Source: Lachnospiraceae bacterium (lineage in GTDB: Bacteria; Bacillota; Clostridia; Lachnospirales; Lachnospiraceae). From it: a DNA stretch of 64,000 nucleotides. Every line of letters begins with the position of its first letter. Position 1 is the stretch's first letter. Shown here piece after piece: positions 41,943-52,290 of this stretch. The position numbers and the translations under genes were made by a program. The notes under the pieces are model-generated. The model saw nothing but the letters and a program-made list of their open reading frames with translations, ran no database searches and was not told where the DNA came from. The stretch covers positions 1,674,001-1,738,000 of the forward strand of contig JAJXRY010000001.1 in NCBI GenBank assembly GCA_021628825.1, given 5' to 3'.

Positions 41943-42169
41943 AGTTGTCCTAACTCCTTAAGGCTCTGCACCAGATCAATGTCTGACTGCTGTACTCTGA
42001 TATTTGTTGTAATTGCTTCTTCGCCGGGGCGCTGGATCGATACCTCGATCACCGTCCCCTCCACAATCTTGTCTGCCATCACGTTCCTGAGAAATGCCTC
42101 AAACTTCGGATGATTCTTCGTAAATGTATTTTTGGCCTGCATGATCTTAAACATTGCTGCGGGATTCAT
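41939..42169 (-). CDS. conserved small protein, unknown function
   Basis: 76 residues, intact. It begins MNPAAMFKIMQAKNTF and ends SDIDLVQSLKELGQL. Mixed helix and strand with no cysteine or signal peptide. I recall similar short proteins in Lachnospiraceae annotated as hypothetical. It is coupled to the GH26 gene by a 4-base overlap and follows the secreted DUF5722-like gene. Confidence 0.7.
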   Translation of the reverse strand: MNPAAMFKIMQAKNTFTKNHPKFEAFLRNVMADKIVEGTVIEVSIQRPGEEAITTNIRVQQSDIDLVQSLKELGQL

Positions 42170-42214
42170 ATCTGTTCCTCCTGATGCTGTCTGATTTTCT
42201 CTCTTTTGCCGCTC

Positions 42215-43713
42215 TTACCGGATGACCTTCGACCAGTCGCTGATACCAATATACTGCTTTGCCCAGTCCATATAAGCGGCTTCTTCCTGTGTACCAAAGC
42301 TGTTAAAGGCTGCCCATCCACGCTCGGACAGACGGGAGTCCACACCATCACCCAAATTATCCAGATAAATCACCTGAGTGATATATGGATTCTTTTCAAA
42401 GGAATAGAAGGCTGCACACAAAGCCGCAATCTGCACGTCCTCACCCTGCGTTGCGCTCACACCAAATTCGTTTACAATAATGTCACGTACCTGTCCGGAA
42501 CGGTTCGCATATTCCGGCTTACTCATAAAGTCGGTAATTACCGTTACATTCTGGAAGCTTACCATATGATTATTGGCCACCTGGGAACGGCAGTATTCCG
42601 GCGTCTCTACCGTTACACCGGACATATCCCAGAACTTTGCATAGGTAAGCGGGACGGTATAAGGATGAATGGCAAGACACCAGTCAATATTTCCGGTGCT
42701 GCTGATGTTGTTGTTAAATTTAATCAGGAAATCCTTGACATCAATATACGAATAATATTCCGGATGACTGGTCGGACGGTTCCTGTCCCAGCACTGGTCA
42801 AGGCTCACATAGACATTGGCCTGTGCATTCACACTCTTGATCGCCGTGTAGCATACACGGAATGCCTGTGTATACTCTCTGACAAAGGAATTCCAGTCCG
42901 TCCAGTTCATATAGTTCCATTTTCTTTCATTCACTTCGTTTCCGATGATGAAATCCTGTGCCCTGGAATTGGCTGCATAGTTCTGCAGATCCTTCACCAG
43001 TCCCTCAATTCCTTCATCATTGGCTGCATTCATCATATAATAGGTATGATCCCACGGATGCGGATCCTTTACTTCGTCGCTTGCCTTCGGATGCGTTACA
43101 ACCGTTCCTGCCCCGACCAGAATCTGTGCGGTACGGTTGACATGCGTTACCGGAACATTGCCGGTTCCGCTTCCGTTAATGATGATATTGGTCGTTTCAA
43201 TGCCCTGTGTGGACTTTGCCGGACGAGGCACACGCCGGGAGGATGTCGCCATCATTTCCGGATTACTGATGTATTGTGGATTGCCGATCATCACCTTCCT
43301 GCCGCCCTGTAATACCACCAAAGCAAACTTCGCATACAGTCTGCCATTCGATGCGGTAGAATCCAGCGGAAAATGTATCACCGTATTCAATGACTGCTCA
43401 CAGGATGCAACAGGAGCTGCCTCATCCGGAATAGCATATTCGTAGGTTTTTTTAACTGATAAAGATAAAACATCCCATCATCGGAAGATGGCAGGGTACT
43501 AAAGTTTGCCAGATACTCGATCGTCTTGCGGTCAACCAACTGACAGGCCTGCGATGATAGGTCACCCTTTCCTGCCGCCTGTGCTTCCATTCCCACGGAG
43601 GGGGATAAAAACAACACTGCTGCCGTGCATACTGCCAGTAATGCACTGATTCCTCTTTTTAACGTGTTCCCTGAAAAAGATTGATTTTTTTCACCTTTTC
43701 TCTCCTTTCGCAT
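42215..43713 (-). CDS. secreted DUF5722-like protein, glycosidase-like barrel (one frameshift)
   Basis: About 499 residues after correcting an A7 run near 43450. A long signal region (KRGISALLAVCTAAVLF to AQA) is followed by the mature protein. Recognisable are TTNIIINGSGTG, FIIGNEVNERKWNYMNW, YVSLDQCWDRNRP, WCLAIHPYTVPLT, IIVNEFGVSA. NEVN and NEFG stand where TIM-barrel glycosidases carry their two glutamates, so a hydrolase is likely though unproven. Its neighbours GH26 and GH43 support a polysaccharide role. Confidence 0.7.
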
Positions 43714-43774
43714 CCTTTACACATTTTTCTGTGCTTTATATTTATATTATAATATCCGGACTACTTCTGCCTTT

Positions 43775-45132
43775 TCATCCTTCCCGGTCTGCCGGCAGCT
43801 TCCGGAAAAAAGCGACTGTAAAGGGAATACAGATCAGCCCGGCCAATACATCTGCCACCGCCTGCGCATACTGCACTCCGGCAATTCCAAGAAATGCCTG
43901 CATCACAAGAATCAGCGGAATGAAACACAATCCGTTTCGTAATGTTGACAAAAAGGTTGCATTCCTTTTATATCCGATACTCTGGAACAGCATATTGTTG
44001 CAGACACTGAACGGAGCGAAAAACAGTGCCAGACACTGCGCCCTCATCGCCGGAATTCCAATGGCAATGACCTGCAGATCATTCCGGAACCATGCCACAA
44101 CCGTTCCTGCCGTAAAAAAGCCGACCATGGCAAATACACCCAGCATCACCGTTCCAAAGATCCATGTAAAATAAAATCCCTTTTTTACCCTCGAAAACTT
44201 ACCGGCACCATAATTAAAGCCCGCAACCGGCTGAAAGCCCTGACCGATGCCAAGTCCGACACTGAAAAATAAACATACTGATCCGGTTTACAATACTCAT
44301 GGCAGCAATCGCGGCATCCCCGTAAACACCTGCTGCATGATTCAGCACCATCGTGGAAATGCTGGCAAGTCCCCTGACGTGCCAGACTCGGAAGTCCTGT
44401 GGTCACGATCTCACCTAGCGTCTTAATCGTAAAACTGATATAACGGATCGCAAATGTTGTCTGCGTCTTTTTCCGCAAAAACATACTAAGCAGGATTCCA
44501 AAGGAAAGATACTGACTGATTGCAGTTGCAAGTCCGGCTCCTTCAATTCCCATATGCAGCACCCGGATGAAATAGGCATCCAGAAAAATATTTAAAAACC
44601 CACCGCTCGTAAGTCCGATCATGGCAAAAAATGCCCGTCCTTCATAGCGCAGGATGTTGTTCATCACGCAGCTGCTCACCATAGCCGGTGCTGCAAGCAG
44701 AATATAAAACGCATATCCCCTGGCAAAAGGAAGAATGGTATCTGTACTTCCAAGCAGCCTCACTAACGGCGTCAGAAAGCACAATCCCAAAACAAGCACC
44801 AGTATACCAGAGAGCAATGCTGCATAAAAGCTTGTTGCGGAATACCGTCTGGCATCTTCCACGTCCTTGGCTCCGAGTCTCCGGCTGACAATGCTTCCCG
44901 CCCCATTTCCGAACATGAATCCCAAAGCCTGCAGAATCGCCATCAGCCCAAACACGACTCCGGTCGCCCCGCTCGCAGAGGTGCCCAGTGTCCCGACAAA
45001 ATAAGTATCTGCCATATTATAAAGATTGGTAACCAGCATACTGATCGTTGTCGGCAGACCCAGCTCCAAAATGAGCTTTTCTACCGGCTGCCCGGTCATG
45101 CGGTCATACTGTGACTGCTTTTTCCTACTCAT
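43775..45132 (-). CDS. MATE family exporter (frameshifted)
   Basis: About 450 residues, twelve helices. Start chosen at 45132 (MSRKKQSQYDRMTG) behind GAGGAG. Family marks: LGLPTTISMLVTNLYNMADTYFVG, FGNGAGSIVSRRLGAKD, then the second half with AIAAMSIVNRI-type sequence in another frame, ending FRKLPADREG. Breaks near 44375, 44275 and 44185. Cation-coupled exporter of drugs or metabolites; substrate not predictable. It could in principle be a flippase, but it is MATE, not Wzx-like. Confidence 0.88.
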
Positions 45133-45181
45133 ACTGCTCCTCCTCACAACCGTTCTGTCCCTTCACGGTGACCTTACTTAA

Positions 45182-46546
45182 CTACTGCACAATCTGTCTT
45201 GCAACATAAACACCGCTTGCGGATGCATGGGATAAGGAATGGGTCACCCCACTGCCATCTCCGATGATGTACAGTCCCTTGTGACAGCTTTCCAGATGTT
45301 CATCCAGTTCTACTTCCATATTATAGAACTTCACTTCCACACCATACAGAAGCGTATCATCGTTTGCCGTACCCGGTGCGATTTTGTCCAGTGCATAAAT
45401 CATTTCGATGATGCCATCCAGAATACGCTTCGGAAGTACCAGGCTTAAGTCCCCCGGTGTTGCAGAAAGAGTCGGCTCCACAAGTCCCTCTTCGATTCTC
45501 TTTGCGTTACTTCTTCGTCCCCTTACAAGATCTCCGAAACGCTGTACAATAACGCCTCCGCCCAGCATATTGGACAATCTTGCAATACTTTCACCATATC
45601 CGTTGCTGTCCTTGAACGGCTCAGAGAAATGCTTGGAAACCAACAGTGCGAAGTTCGTGTTCTCCGTCTGCTTGTCGGCACCCTCATAGCTGTGTCCGTT
45701 TACGGTAACGATTCCATTCGTGTTCTCATTTACCACGATACCATGTGGATTCATACAGAAGGTCCGGACCGCATCCTCAAATTTTTCAGTGCGGTACACG
45801 ATCTTGCTTTCATAAAGTTCATCCGTCAGGTGGGAAAAGATGACAGCCGGAAGTTCAACACGCACACCGATATCGACACGGTTCGACTTGGTATTGATCT
45901 GTAAATCCTTGCAGATCTGCTCCATCCACTTACTTCCGCTTCGTCCGACGGAAATGATGCATTTATCGGAATAATAGGATCCGTTTTCACAGACAACCTC
46001 ATATCCTTCGTCGAGCGCCTTTACCGTCTGAACCGGTGTATCAAAATAAAAGTCCACCTTATCCTTAAGCTCTGCATAAAGATTTCCCAATACAATCAGG
46101 TTAATATCCGTTCCCAGATGACGTACGGAAGCATCGAGCAGATTCAGCTTATTCTGCAGACAGATCTTCTTAAAGGCCGTTCCGGAGGTCGAATACAGCT
46201 TCGTCCCCTCACCGCCGAACTTCATATTAATATCATCCACATATTTCATCAGATCAATCGCCTGGCTTCTGCCAATATATTCGTATAAGGTTCCGCCGAA
46301 TGCGTTGGTGATGTTGTATTTTCCATCAGAAAAAGCACCTGCTCCTCCGAAACCGCTCATGATCGAGCAGCTCTTACAATTCACGCAGTTCTTTACCTTT
46401 ACTCCGTCAATCGGGCAGTGACGCTTATCAAGTGCATGACCTGCCTCAAAAACTGCAATCTTTACATCTTTACTGCGCTGTACCATCTCATATGCAGAAA
46501 AAATCCCTCCCGGACCTGCTCCAATGATGATTACATCGTATTTCAT
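45182..46546 (-). CDS. FAD-dependent dehydrogenase, COG2509 type
   Basis: Intact, 454 residues. FAD loop VIIIGAGPGGIFSAYE at the N-terminus. A cysteine-rich part KNCVNCKSCSIMSGFGGAGAFSDGK is typical of the COG2509 group. The second flavin motif YIIGDGSGVTHSLSHA is near the end. The natural substrate is not established for this group; it is cytosolic. Single gene between MATE and the intergenic region. Confidence 0.85.
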   Translation of the reverse strand: MKYDVIIIGAGPGGIFSAYEMVQRSKDVKIAVFEAGHALDKRHCPIDGVKVKNCVNCKSCSIMSGFGGAGAFSDGKYNITNAFGGTLYEYIGRSQAIDLMKYVDDINMKFGGEGTKLYSTSGTAFKKICLQNKLNLLDASVRHLGTDINLIVLGNLYAELKDKVDFYFDTPVQTVKALDEGYEVVCENGSYYSDKCIISVGRSGSKWMEQICKDLQINTKSNRVDIGVRVELPAVIFSHLTDELYESKIVYRTEKFEDAVRTFCMNPHGIVVNENTNGIVTVNGHSYEGADKQTENTNFALLVSKHFSEPFKDSNGYGESIARLSNMLGGGVIVQRFGDLVRGRRSNAKRIEEGLVEPTLSATPGDLSLVLPKRILDGIIEMIYALDKIAPGTANDDTLLYGVEVKFYNMEVELDEHLESCHKGLYIIGDGSGVTHSLSHASASGVYVARQIVQ

Positions 46547-46711
46547 TCCTGATTTCCATCCTTTCCTTATATATAGCTATGCAGTTACTCTGAATAATTA
46601 CGTTTGTTCAGAATAAAAGTTTTCTTTGCTTCGCAGCCGCTTGTTTTTCTTTGCACTCCTTACATCATAATATAAAATCGTAAGAAACACAATTCCTTAT
46701 CGACTTCCGAC

Positions 46712-46740
46712 TTGTGAAATGCATGGAAATAGCCTATAAT
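46712..46740 (+). promoter_or_regulatory. sigma-A-like promoter for FRG gene and sugar importer
   Basis: TTGTGA and TATAAT are 17 bases apart, 43 bases before the FRG start. No other promoter-like sequence is seen between the FRG gene and the solute-binding gene, so it probably drives all five genes. Confidence 0.65.
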
Positions 46741-46783
46741 CAGACTGGTATTGTTTATTATTTATCACACGAGGTACTTGATC

Positions 46784-47533
46784 ATGATCATTCAGGATAT
46801 TCATACCATGGATGAGCTGCTTCATTTCGTAAGCGGCCTGACCCAAAAGCATGGGTTGAAGCTGTGGTATCGCGGCGAAGAGAATTCGGAGCTGTCCTTA
46901 ATCCCTTCGATTCAGCGGAGCCAGAAGCGGATTGACGTGGAGCGTTACATCACCAACGATTTTTATATCCGGGCAAGACAGATTATGAAGAATCCCCCGG
47001 AAAAACATAACTACGCTGCCTGGGTTTCCATTATGCAGCACTACGGACTTCCTACACGGATGCTGGACTGGAGCCAGTCACCGCTGATTGCATCCTTCTT
47101 TGCAACCGAAACCTATAAGGTACAGCCGACACTGGATGCCTGCGTATGGGTTCTGGTTCCGGCCCGTCTCAATGAACGGGAGGGCTTCGGACACTGTATT
47201 TATCCGATTGATGCGGACACCACACAGGAAATGCTGCTGCCGGCCTTCAAGCACAATCATCACAATCCGGAGGTTGCCGACCGCATCCTCGCCTGCAGCT
47301 CTACCGACAACAACCTGCGTATGTATGCGCAGCAGTCAAACTTCACCGTACACAATTCTCTGCAGAGACTCGAAGATATCTGTGACGAGAATACCTTATA
47401 TAAGATTATTATTCCATGTGAGCGCAAGAAATACTTCATCGACAGCCTGCGGGTGTTCGGCATCACGGAGGGATCCATTTATCCGGATCTGGACCACATT
47501 TCCAGCGACTTACGAGATTCCTACGGGATTTAA
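46784..47533 (+). CDS. FRG-domain protein
   Basis: I choose the ATG at 46784 (MIIQDIHTMDELLHFV) with GAGGT upstream. About 249 residues, intact. The FRG domain shows its name motif as LWYRGE (F/Y-R-G), LIPSIQR, the QHYGLPTRMLDWSQSPLIASFFA stretch with catalytic-like HYG-PTR-LDW, and INL-type ends. The domain is widespread, of unknown chemistry; it is thought to bind or modify nucleotides in some defence-related proteins. Here it is only 15 bases ahead of a sugar ABC ATPase, an unusual partner. Confidence 0.85.
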   Translation: MIIQDIHTMDELLHFVSGLTQKHGLKLWYRGEENSELSLIPSIQRSQKRIDVERYITNDFYIRARQIMKNPPEKHNYAAWVSIMQHYGLPTRMLDWSQSPLIASFFATETYKVQPTLDACVWVLVPARLNEREGFGHCIYPIDADTTQEMLLPAFKHNHHNPEVADRILACSSTDNNLRMYAQQSNFTVHNSLQRLEDICDENTLYKIIIPCERKKYFIDSLRVFGITEGSIYPDLDHISSDLRDSYGI

Positions 47534-47548
47534 GAAAAGGGGGACCCT

Positions 47549-48653
47549 ATGAAAATTGTATTAGAGCACTTAACGAAAAGATTTCCTAACCGCAACAAAA
47601 AAGTCCGCGAGGATATCATTGCCGTCAACGATTTTTCCTTTGAAATTCCGGACGGCAGGCTGATCGGACTTCTCGGCCCTTCCGGCTGTGGCAAAAGTAC
47701 TGCTTTGAATTTAATCAGCGGTCTGTTAAAGCCAAGTGAAGGCAAAATTTTCTTCGGAGAGGATGATGTAACTAATCTTCCTGCAGAAAACAGAGGCGTC
47801 GGACTGGTTTTTCAGAACTATGCCCTGTACCCGCATCTGACAGTAAAGCAGAACATCCAGTTTCCTCTTGAAAATTTAAAAGGAAAGGACAAGCTCTCCA
47901 AAGAGGAAATGAACCGCCGCGTATTAGAGGCTGCAAAGCTTGTTCAGATTGAAATGCTGATGGATCGTAAGCCCAGTGAGCTTTCCGGTGGTCAGCAGCA
48001 ACGTGTTGCCATTGCCCGTGCGTTAGTAAAAATGCCGAAGGTTCTTCTCCTTGACGAGCCTTTATCCAATCTGGATGCCAGACTCCGCCTGCAGACCCGT
48101 GAGGAGCTGCGCCGGATCCAGTGTGAAACCAAAAATCACAACGGTCTTCGTCACCCACGATCAGGAAGAAGCCATGAGCATTTCCGATATGATCATTGTC
48201 ATGAAAGAGGGCGTGATCCAGCAGATCGGAAAGCCGCAGGAGGTTTATGACAATCCTGCCAATCTGTTCGTTGCGAAGTTCCTCGGGACTCCTCCGATTA
48301 ATGTTTTCCGTGGACAGGTGAAGGATCACACCTTATATATAGGAAAGGATGCCATTTTGAAGGCTGGAAATGTTCCGGATCAGGAGGTTTGGGTCGGCGT
48401 TCGTCCGGAGGGCTTTATCCTGAACGAAAACGGTGCGCTCCACTGTAATCTGAGCCGTATTGAAGTCATGGGACGTGACGTAAGTGTCGTTTCTACCAAA
48501 GAAGAGTCCGAAAATGCCACCATCCGTTCCATTATCAGTGCCGAGAACTCTGTAGACACCGGCTCTTTGGTTGTTTCCTTTGATTTGAAGCCCAATAAGG
48601 TATTTTTGTTCCATAAGGATACGCAGGAAAGGATTCCCTACACCGGATCCTGA
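47549..48653 (+). CDS. sugar ABC transporter ATPase, MsmK/UgpC type (one frameshift)
   Basis: About 368 residues. Walker A GPSGCGKS, Q-loop FQNYALYPHLTV, signature ELSGGQQQR, Walker B VLLLDEPLSNLDA; after correcting A5 near 48132 the frame goes on TVFVTHDQEEAMS. A C-terminal TOBE-like domain (GVRPEGF) follows, as in the MsmK group, which powers CUT1 importers. The frame is open for 100 residues in both overlapping pieces, so the break is well located. Confidence 0.92.
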
Positions 48654-48713
48654 TTCTGCAGCCTGTATACCCTATAATCACTTACCGGTTGGATAAGGAA
48701 GGAGATTCCCGAC

Positions 48714-49608
48714 ATGATAGAAAAAAACAACCTCAAGGGGTGGCTTTATCTGCTGCCTGCGTTCCTGTTTCTTTGCGTATTTATGATTTATCCTTTAATT
48801 GATGTATTTGTATATTCCTTTGAGGAAGGCTATAATTCCGCATCCCAGACCTACTTTGGCGTCGGACTTTATAATTATTCCTATGTACTGCATGATACTT
48901 ATTTTCTGCAGGCGGTTAAGAACACCTTTATCCTGGTTATCATCACCGTTCCGGTGTCCACGCTCCTTGCACTGTTCATTTCGCTTGGCTTAAGCTCCAT
49001 CAAACCCTTGAAGGAGCTGTTTGAAACAATCTACTTTCTGCCTTATGTAACAAACACCCTGGCTGTCGGTCTGGTATTTATGATTCTGTTCAAAAAGACC
49101 GCCTACACAGATGGAATGGTGAATCTTCTGATCCAGGCTTTCGGCGGACATTCCGTGGATTTCATTGATGGTCCCTACTGGGCAAAAATGTTCGTGCTTT
49201 GTTTTTACACCATATGGGTAGTTCTTCCCTTTAAAAATTCTGATCCTGACAAGCGCACTGGCTTCGGTAAACCAGACCTATTACAATGCCGCCAGGGTGG
49301 ATGGCACCTCACGTACGAGGATCTTCCGTAAGATTACCCTTCCGATGATCTCTCCCATGATTTTTTATCTGGTCATCACCGGATTCATCGGTGCATTCAA
49401 GGCCTACAGTGATGCCGTTGCGTTGTTCGGTACCGATCTGAATGCCGCTGAAATGAACACCATCGTCGGCTATGTTTACGACATGCTTTACGGTAACAGC
49501 GGTGGCTATCCTTCCTATGCGTCGGCAGCCGCCATCATCCTGTTTACCATTGTTCTGACCATTACCTGCATTAATCTGCTGGTCAGCAAAAAGCATGTAT
49601 ATTATTAA
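48714..49608 (+). CDS. CUT1 sugar ABC permease, MalF/UgpA type (one frameshift)
   Basis: About 298 residues, six helices. N-terminus GWLYLLPAFLFLCVFMIYPLID is typical. The EAA loop reads YNAARVDGTSRTRIFRKITLP and contacts the ATPase. An A5 run near 49234 must lose one base to join ILILTSALASVNQ. It forms the membrane pore with the next gene. Confidence 0.9.
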
Positions 49609-49621
49609 GGAGGACACTGCC

Positions 49622-50485
49622 ATGGACTACGAAAAGCTTGAAAAATCTGCCAAAGCAAAAGGCATTGTCAGAAATGTTGTCATTTATACCCTGCTGATCC
49701 TCTGGGCGGTCATGGTTCTGTTTCCTTTTTACTGGATGATCCTGACCTCCGTAAAAAGCTACAGCTCCTACAACAGTGAATACGTTCCGTCATTCTTCAC
49801 CCTGTCACCGACAATGCAGAATTACATCGATGCGTTTACCACGGTTTCTCTGGGCAGATATTTATGGAACACCCTGATTTTTACCGTGATTACTACAGCG
49901 ATTATGCTGATCGTGATCACTCTTGCGGCATTTGCCTTCGCGAGGCTGGAATTCCGCGGCAAAAACATTGCCTTTGCCCTGTTCCTGTCCTTAATGATGA
50001 TTCCGAATGAGCTTGTCATCATCACGAACTTTGTCACCATCACAAACCTTGATCTGCGCAACAGCTTTTTAGGACTGATTCTGCCGTCCGTGACCTCGGT
50101 TTTCTATATCTATCTGCTGCGGGAGAATTTCGCACAGATTCCGGACGAGCTGTATTATGCTGCCAAGGTGGACGGTACTTCTGATCTGCGATATCTGCGC
50201 AAGGTCATGATCCCGATCTGCCGCCCGACCCTCATTACCATCATTATCCTGAAGGTCATTGAATGCTGGAATTCCTATGTATGGCCGCGATTGATTACCG
50301 ATGATCCGAACTATTATCTGGTCTCCAACGGCATTCAGGAAATCCGTGAAAACGGCTTCGGACGTGAGAACATCCCCGCCATGATGGCTGCGGTTGTGGT
50401 TATCTCCCTGCCGCTTATTGTATTGTTCCTGATTTTCCGTAAAAAGGTCATGGCAGGTGTATCGAGAGGAGGTACAAAGGGATGA
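49622..50485 (+). CDS. CUT1 sugar ABC permease, MalG/UgpE type
   Basis: Start at 49622 (MDYEKLEKSAKAK) with AGGAGG upstream. About 287 residues, intact, six helices. EAA loop ELYYAAKVDGTSDLRYLRKVMIP. The stop overlaps the ATG of the binding-protein gene (ATGA), so translation is coupled. Confidence 0.92.
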   Translation: MDYEKLEKSAKAKGIVRNVVIYTLLILWAVMVLFPFYWMILTSVKSYSSYNSEYVPSFFTLSPTMQNYIDAFTTVSLGRYLWNTLIFTVITTAIMLIVITLAAFAFARLEFRGKNIAFALFLSLMMIPNELVIITNFVTITNLDLRNSFLGLILPSVTSVFYIYLLRENFAQIPDELYYAAKVDGTSDLRYLRKVMIPICRPTLITIIILKVIECWNSYVWPRLITDDPNYYLVSNGIQEIRENGFGRENIPAMMAAVVVISLPLIVLFLIFRKKVMAGVSRGGTKG

Positions 50486-52099
50486 GAAAACATACCATTG
50501 GAAAGCTACTGCTTACTTTTTCCCTGATTGCCGGTGTCCTGGGGCTTACCGGCTGTCACGGCTCCAGGGGGCAGAGTGGCTTCACCGTTCCGGAAGACTT
50601 CGACACCTCCCGGAATTATGAAATTACCTTTTGGGCAAAGAATGATACGAATAAAACCCAGACGGAAATCTACAAGAAAGCGATTGAGGATTTTGAGGCG
50701 CTGTACCCCAATATTACCGTAAACTTACGTCTCTACACGGATTATGGCAAGATTTATAACGATGTCATCACGAACATTGCAACGGACACCACCCCCAACG
50801 TCTGCATTACCTATCCGGATCACATCGCCACTTACCTCACCGGAAGCAACGTCGTGGTTCCGTTAGATACTCTTTTTACCAATGAAAAATACGGGCTGGA
50901 CGGTTCGGAGCTTCTCTTCGACGGTCCGACACAGGAGGAGATCATTCCGAAATTCCTGAAGGAATGTGAGTTTAACGGTCATTATTATGCCCTGCCTTAT
51001 ATGCGCTCCACGGAAGCCTGCTATATCAATAAGACCTATGTGGAAAAGCTTGGTTATACCCTGCCGGAAACCCTGACCTGGGATTTCATCTGGGAGGTTT
51101 CTGAGGCTGCGACAAAGCAGAATGCGGATGGAACCTTTGCCCTTAACAGTCAGAAGGTCATGATTCCCTTTATTGACAAGTCCACCGACAACATGATGAT
51201 CCAGATGTTGAAGCAAAAGGGCGCCGGTTATTCGACCGCTGACGGCGATATTGAAATTTTTAACGATACTACCACAGAGCTGCTTTTATACCATAGCTTC
51301 CCATGCGAAAAACAGGAGCCTTTTTCCACCTTCAAGATTTCCAGTTATCCGGCGAACTTCCTGAATGCAGGGCAATGTGTTTTCGCCATTGACTCAACTG
51401 CCGGTGCTACCTGGATGGGAACCCATGCCCCGCTTTCCGACATCAGCGAAGACGCCCTCATTGACTTCGACACCGAAGTTATGATGATTCCGCAGTTTGA
51501 TCCTGAGAACCCGCAGATGATTTCCCAGGGGCCCTCCGTCTGCGTCTTCAACAAGAAGGATTCACAGGAAGTGCTTGCTTCCTGGCTGTTCACCCAGTAT
51601 CTGCTCACCAATGACGTGCAGATCGCATATTCCGAAACCGAAGGTTATGTGCCTGTTACTTCAAAGGCTCAGGATTCTGCTGAATATCAGGATTATTTAT
51701 CCCGTGCCGGTGAGGATAACAATGTGCACTACGATGTGAAGATCAAGGCTTCCAGGCTTTTGCTTGATAATACGGATCACACCTTTGTAACTCCGGTATT
51801 CAATGGCTCTGCCTCCCTTCGTGACGCAGCCGGCCAGATGATCGAAATTGTTACGAAATCCACCCGTCGGAAACAGACGGTAGATGATGCTTTTATGCAG
51901 AAAAATGTTTGAGGACGTAACCTCCCTTTACCGTCTTGATCAGAAGAATATGAGTTCTGCCGGCAGGACGGATTTAGGACCTTTGCCCCAGACAGCAGTG
52001 CTTTTGCTGACTGCTCTCGCCGTTACATGGGCAGGAATTTTACTATATGTTATATCCGAAGCGTTGAAAAAGCGGAAAAATAGGCAAATTCACCATTGA
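50482..52099 (+). CDS. sugar-binding lipoprotein (family 1) with C-terminal membrane anchor
   Basis: N-terminal signal with lipobox LTGC (Cys 25). The family 1 solute-binding fold follows (YEITFWAKNDTNKTQTEIY, PYMRSTEACYINKTYVEKLG, GQCVFAIDSTAGATWMG). The reading frame stops at 51912, but correcting an A5 run near 51904 continues it into MFEDVTSLYRLDQKN, a hydrophobic helix (LLLTALAVTWAGILLYVIS) and a basic tail to 52099. Between 51288 and 51333 three small runs seem each one base too long, so 15-17 residues are garbled while the frame returns. Corrected length about 537. Confidence 0.82.
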
Positions 52100-52280
52100 T
52101 TTATCAGAATATTAAGGTATAATGTGAATTGCAGTTAATTGATAAAGGTTTTATCAACCTTATCAGTTGCAACCAAAAGTTCTTATGCACAATATCAGGT
52201 ATGCATATTACCCGATGTATTGCCGAAAGAACTTTTACTAATGAAGTTATCACCATGTGTGATAGCACATCTATTTAGGA
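52096..52280 (+). promoter_or_regulatory. promoter and long structured leader of a lipoprotein gene
   Basis: TTGATT and TATAAT (52118-52123) with a 16-base spacer. The leader of about 160 bases has three stems: GATAAGG/CCTTATC-like near 52140-52168, AAAGTTCTT/AAGAACTTT (about 52178-52185 with 52226-52234), and ATGTG/CACAT near 52255-52271, which lies just before the AGGAGG. I do not recognise a known riboswitch. A regulatory leader or a stabilising 5' structure is possible. Confidence 0.5.
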
Positions 52281-52290
52281 GGAGTTTTTT

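Noticed and set aside
42206..43312. 368-residue plus-strand frame opposite the DUF5722-like gene
   Set aside because: It is an antisense shadow; the minus strand encodes a recognisable secreted protein with signal peptide.
43775..45132. MATE protein as the flippase of the polysaccharide cluster
   Set aside because: It is separated by 10 kb and unrelated genes, and its sequence looks like the drug-export MATE group, not Wzx.
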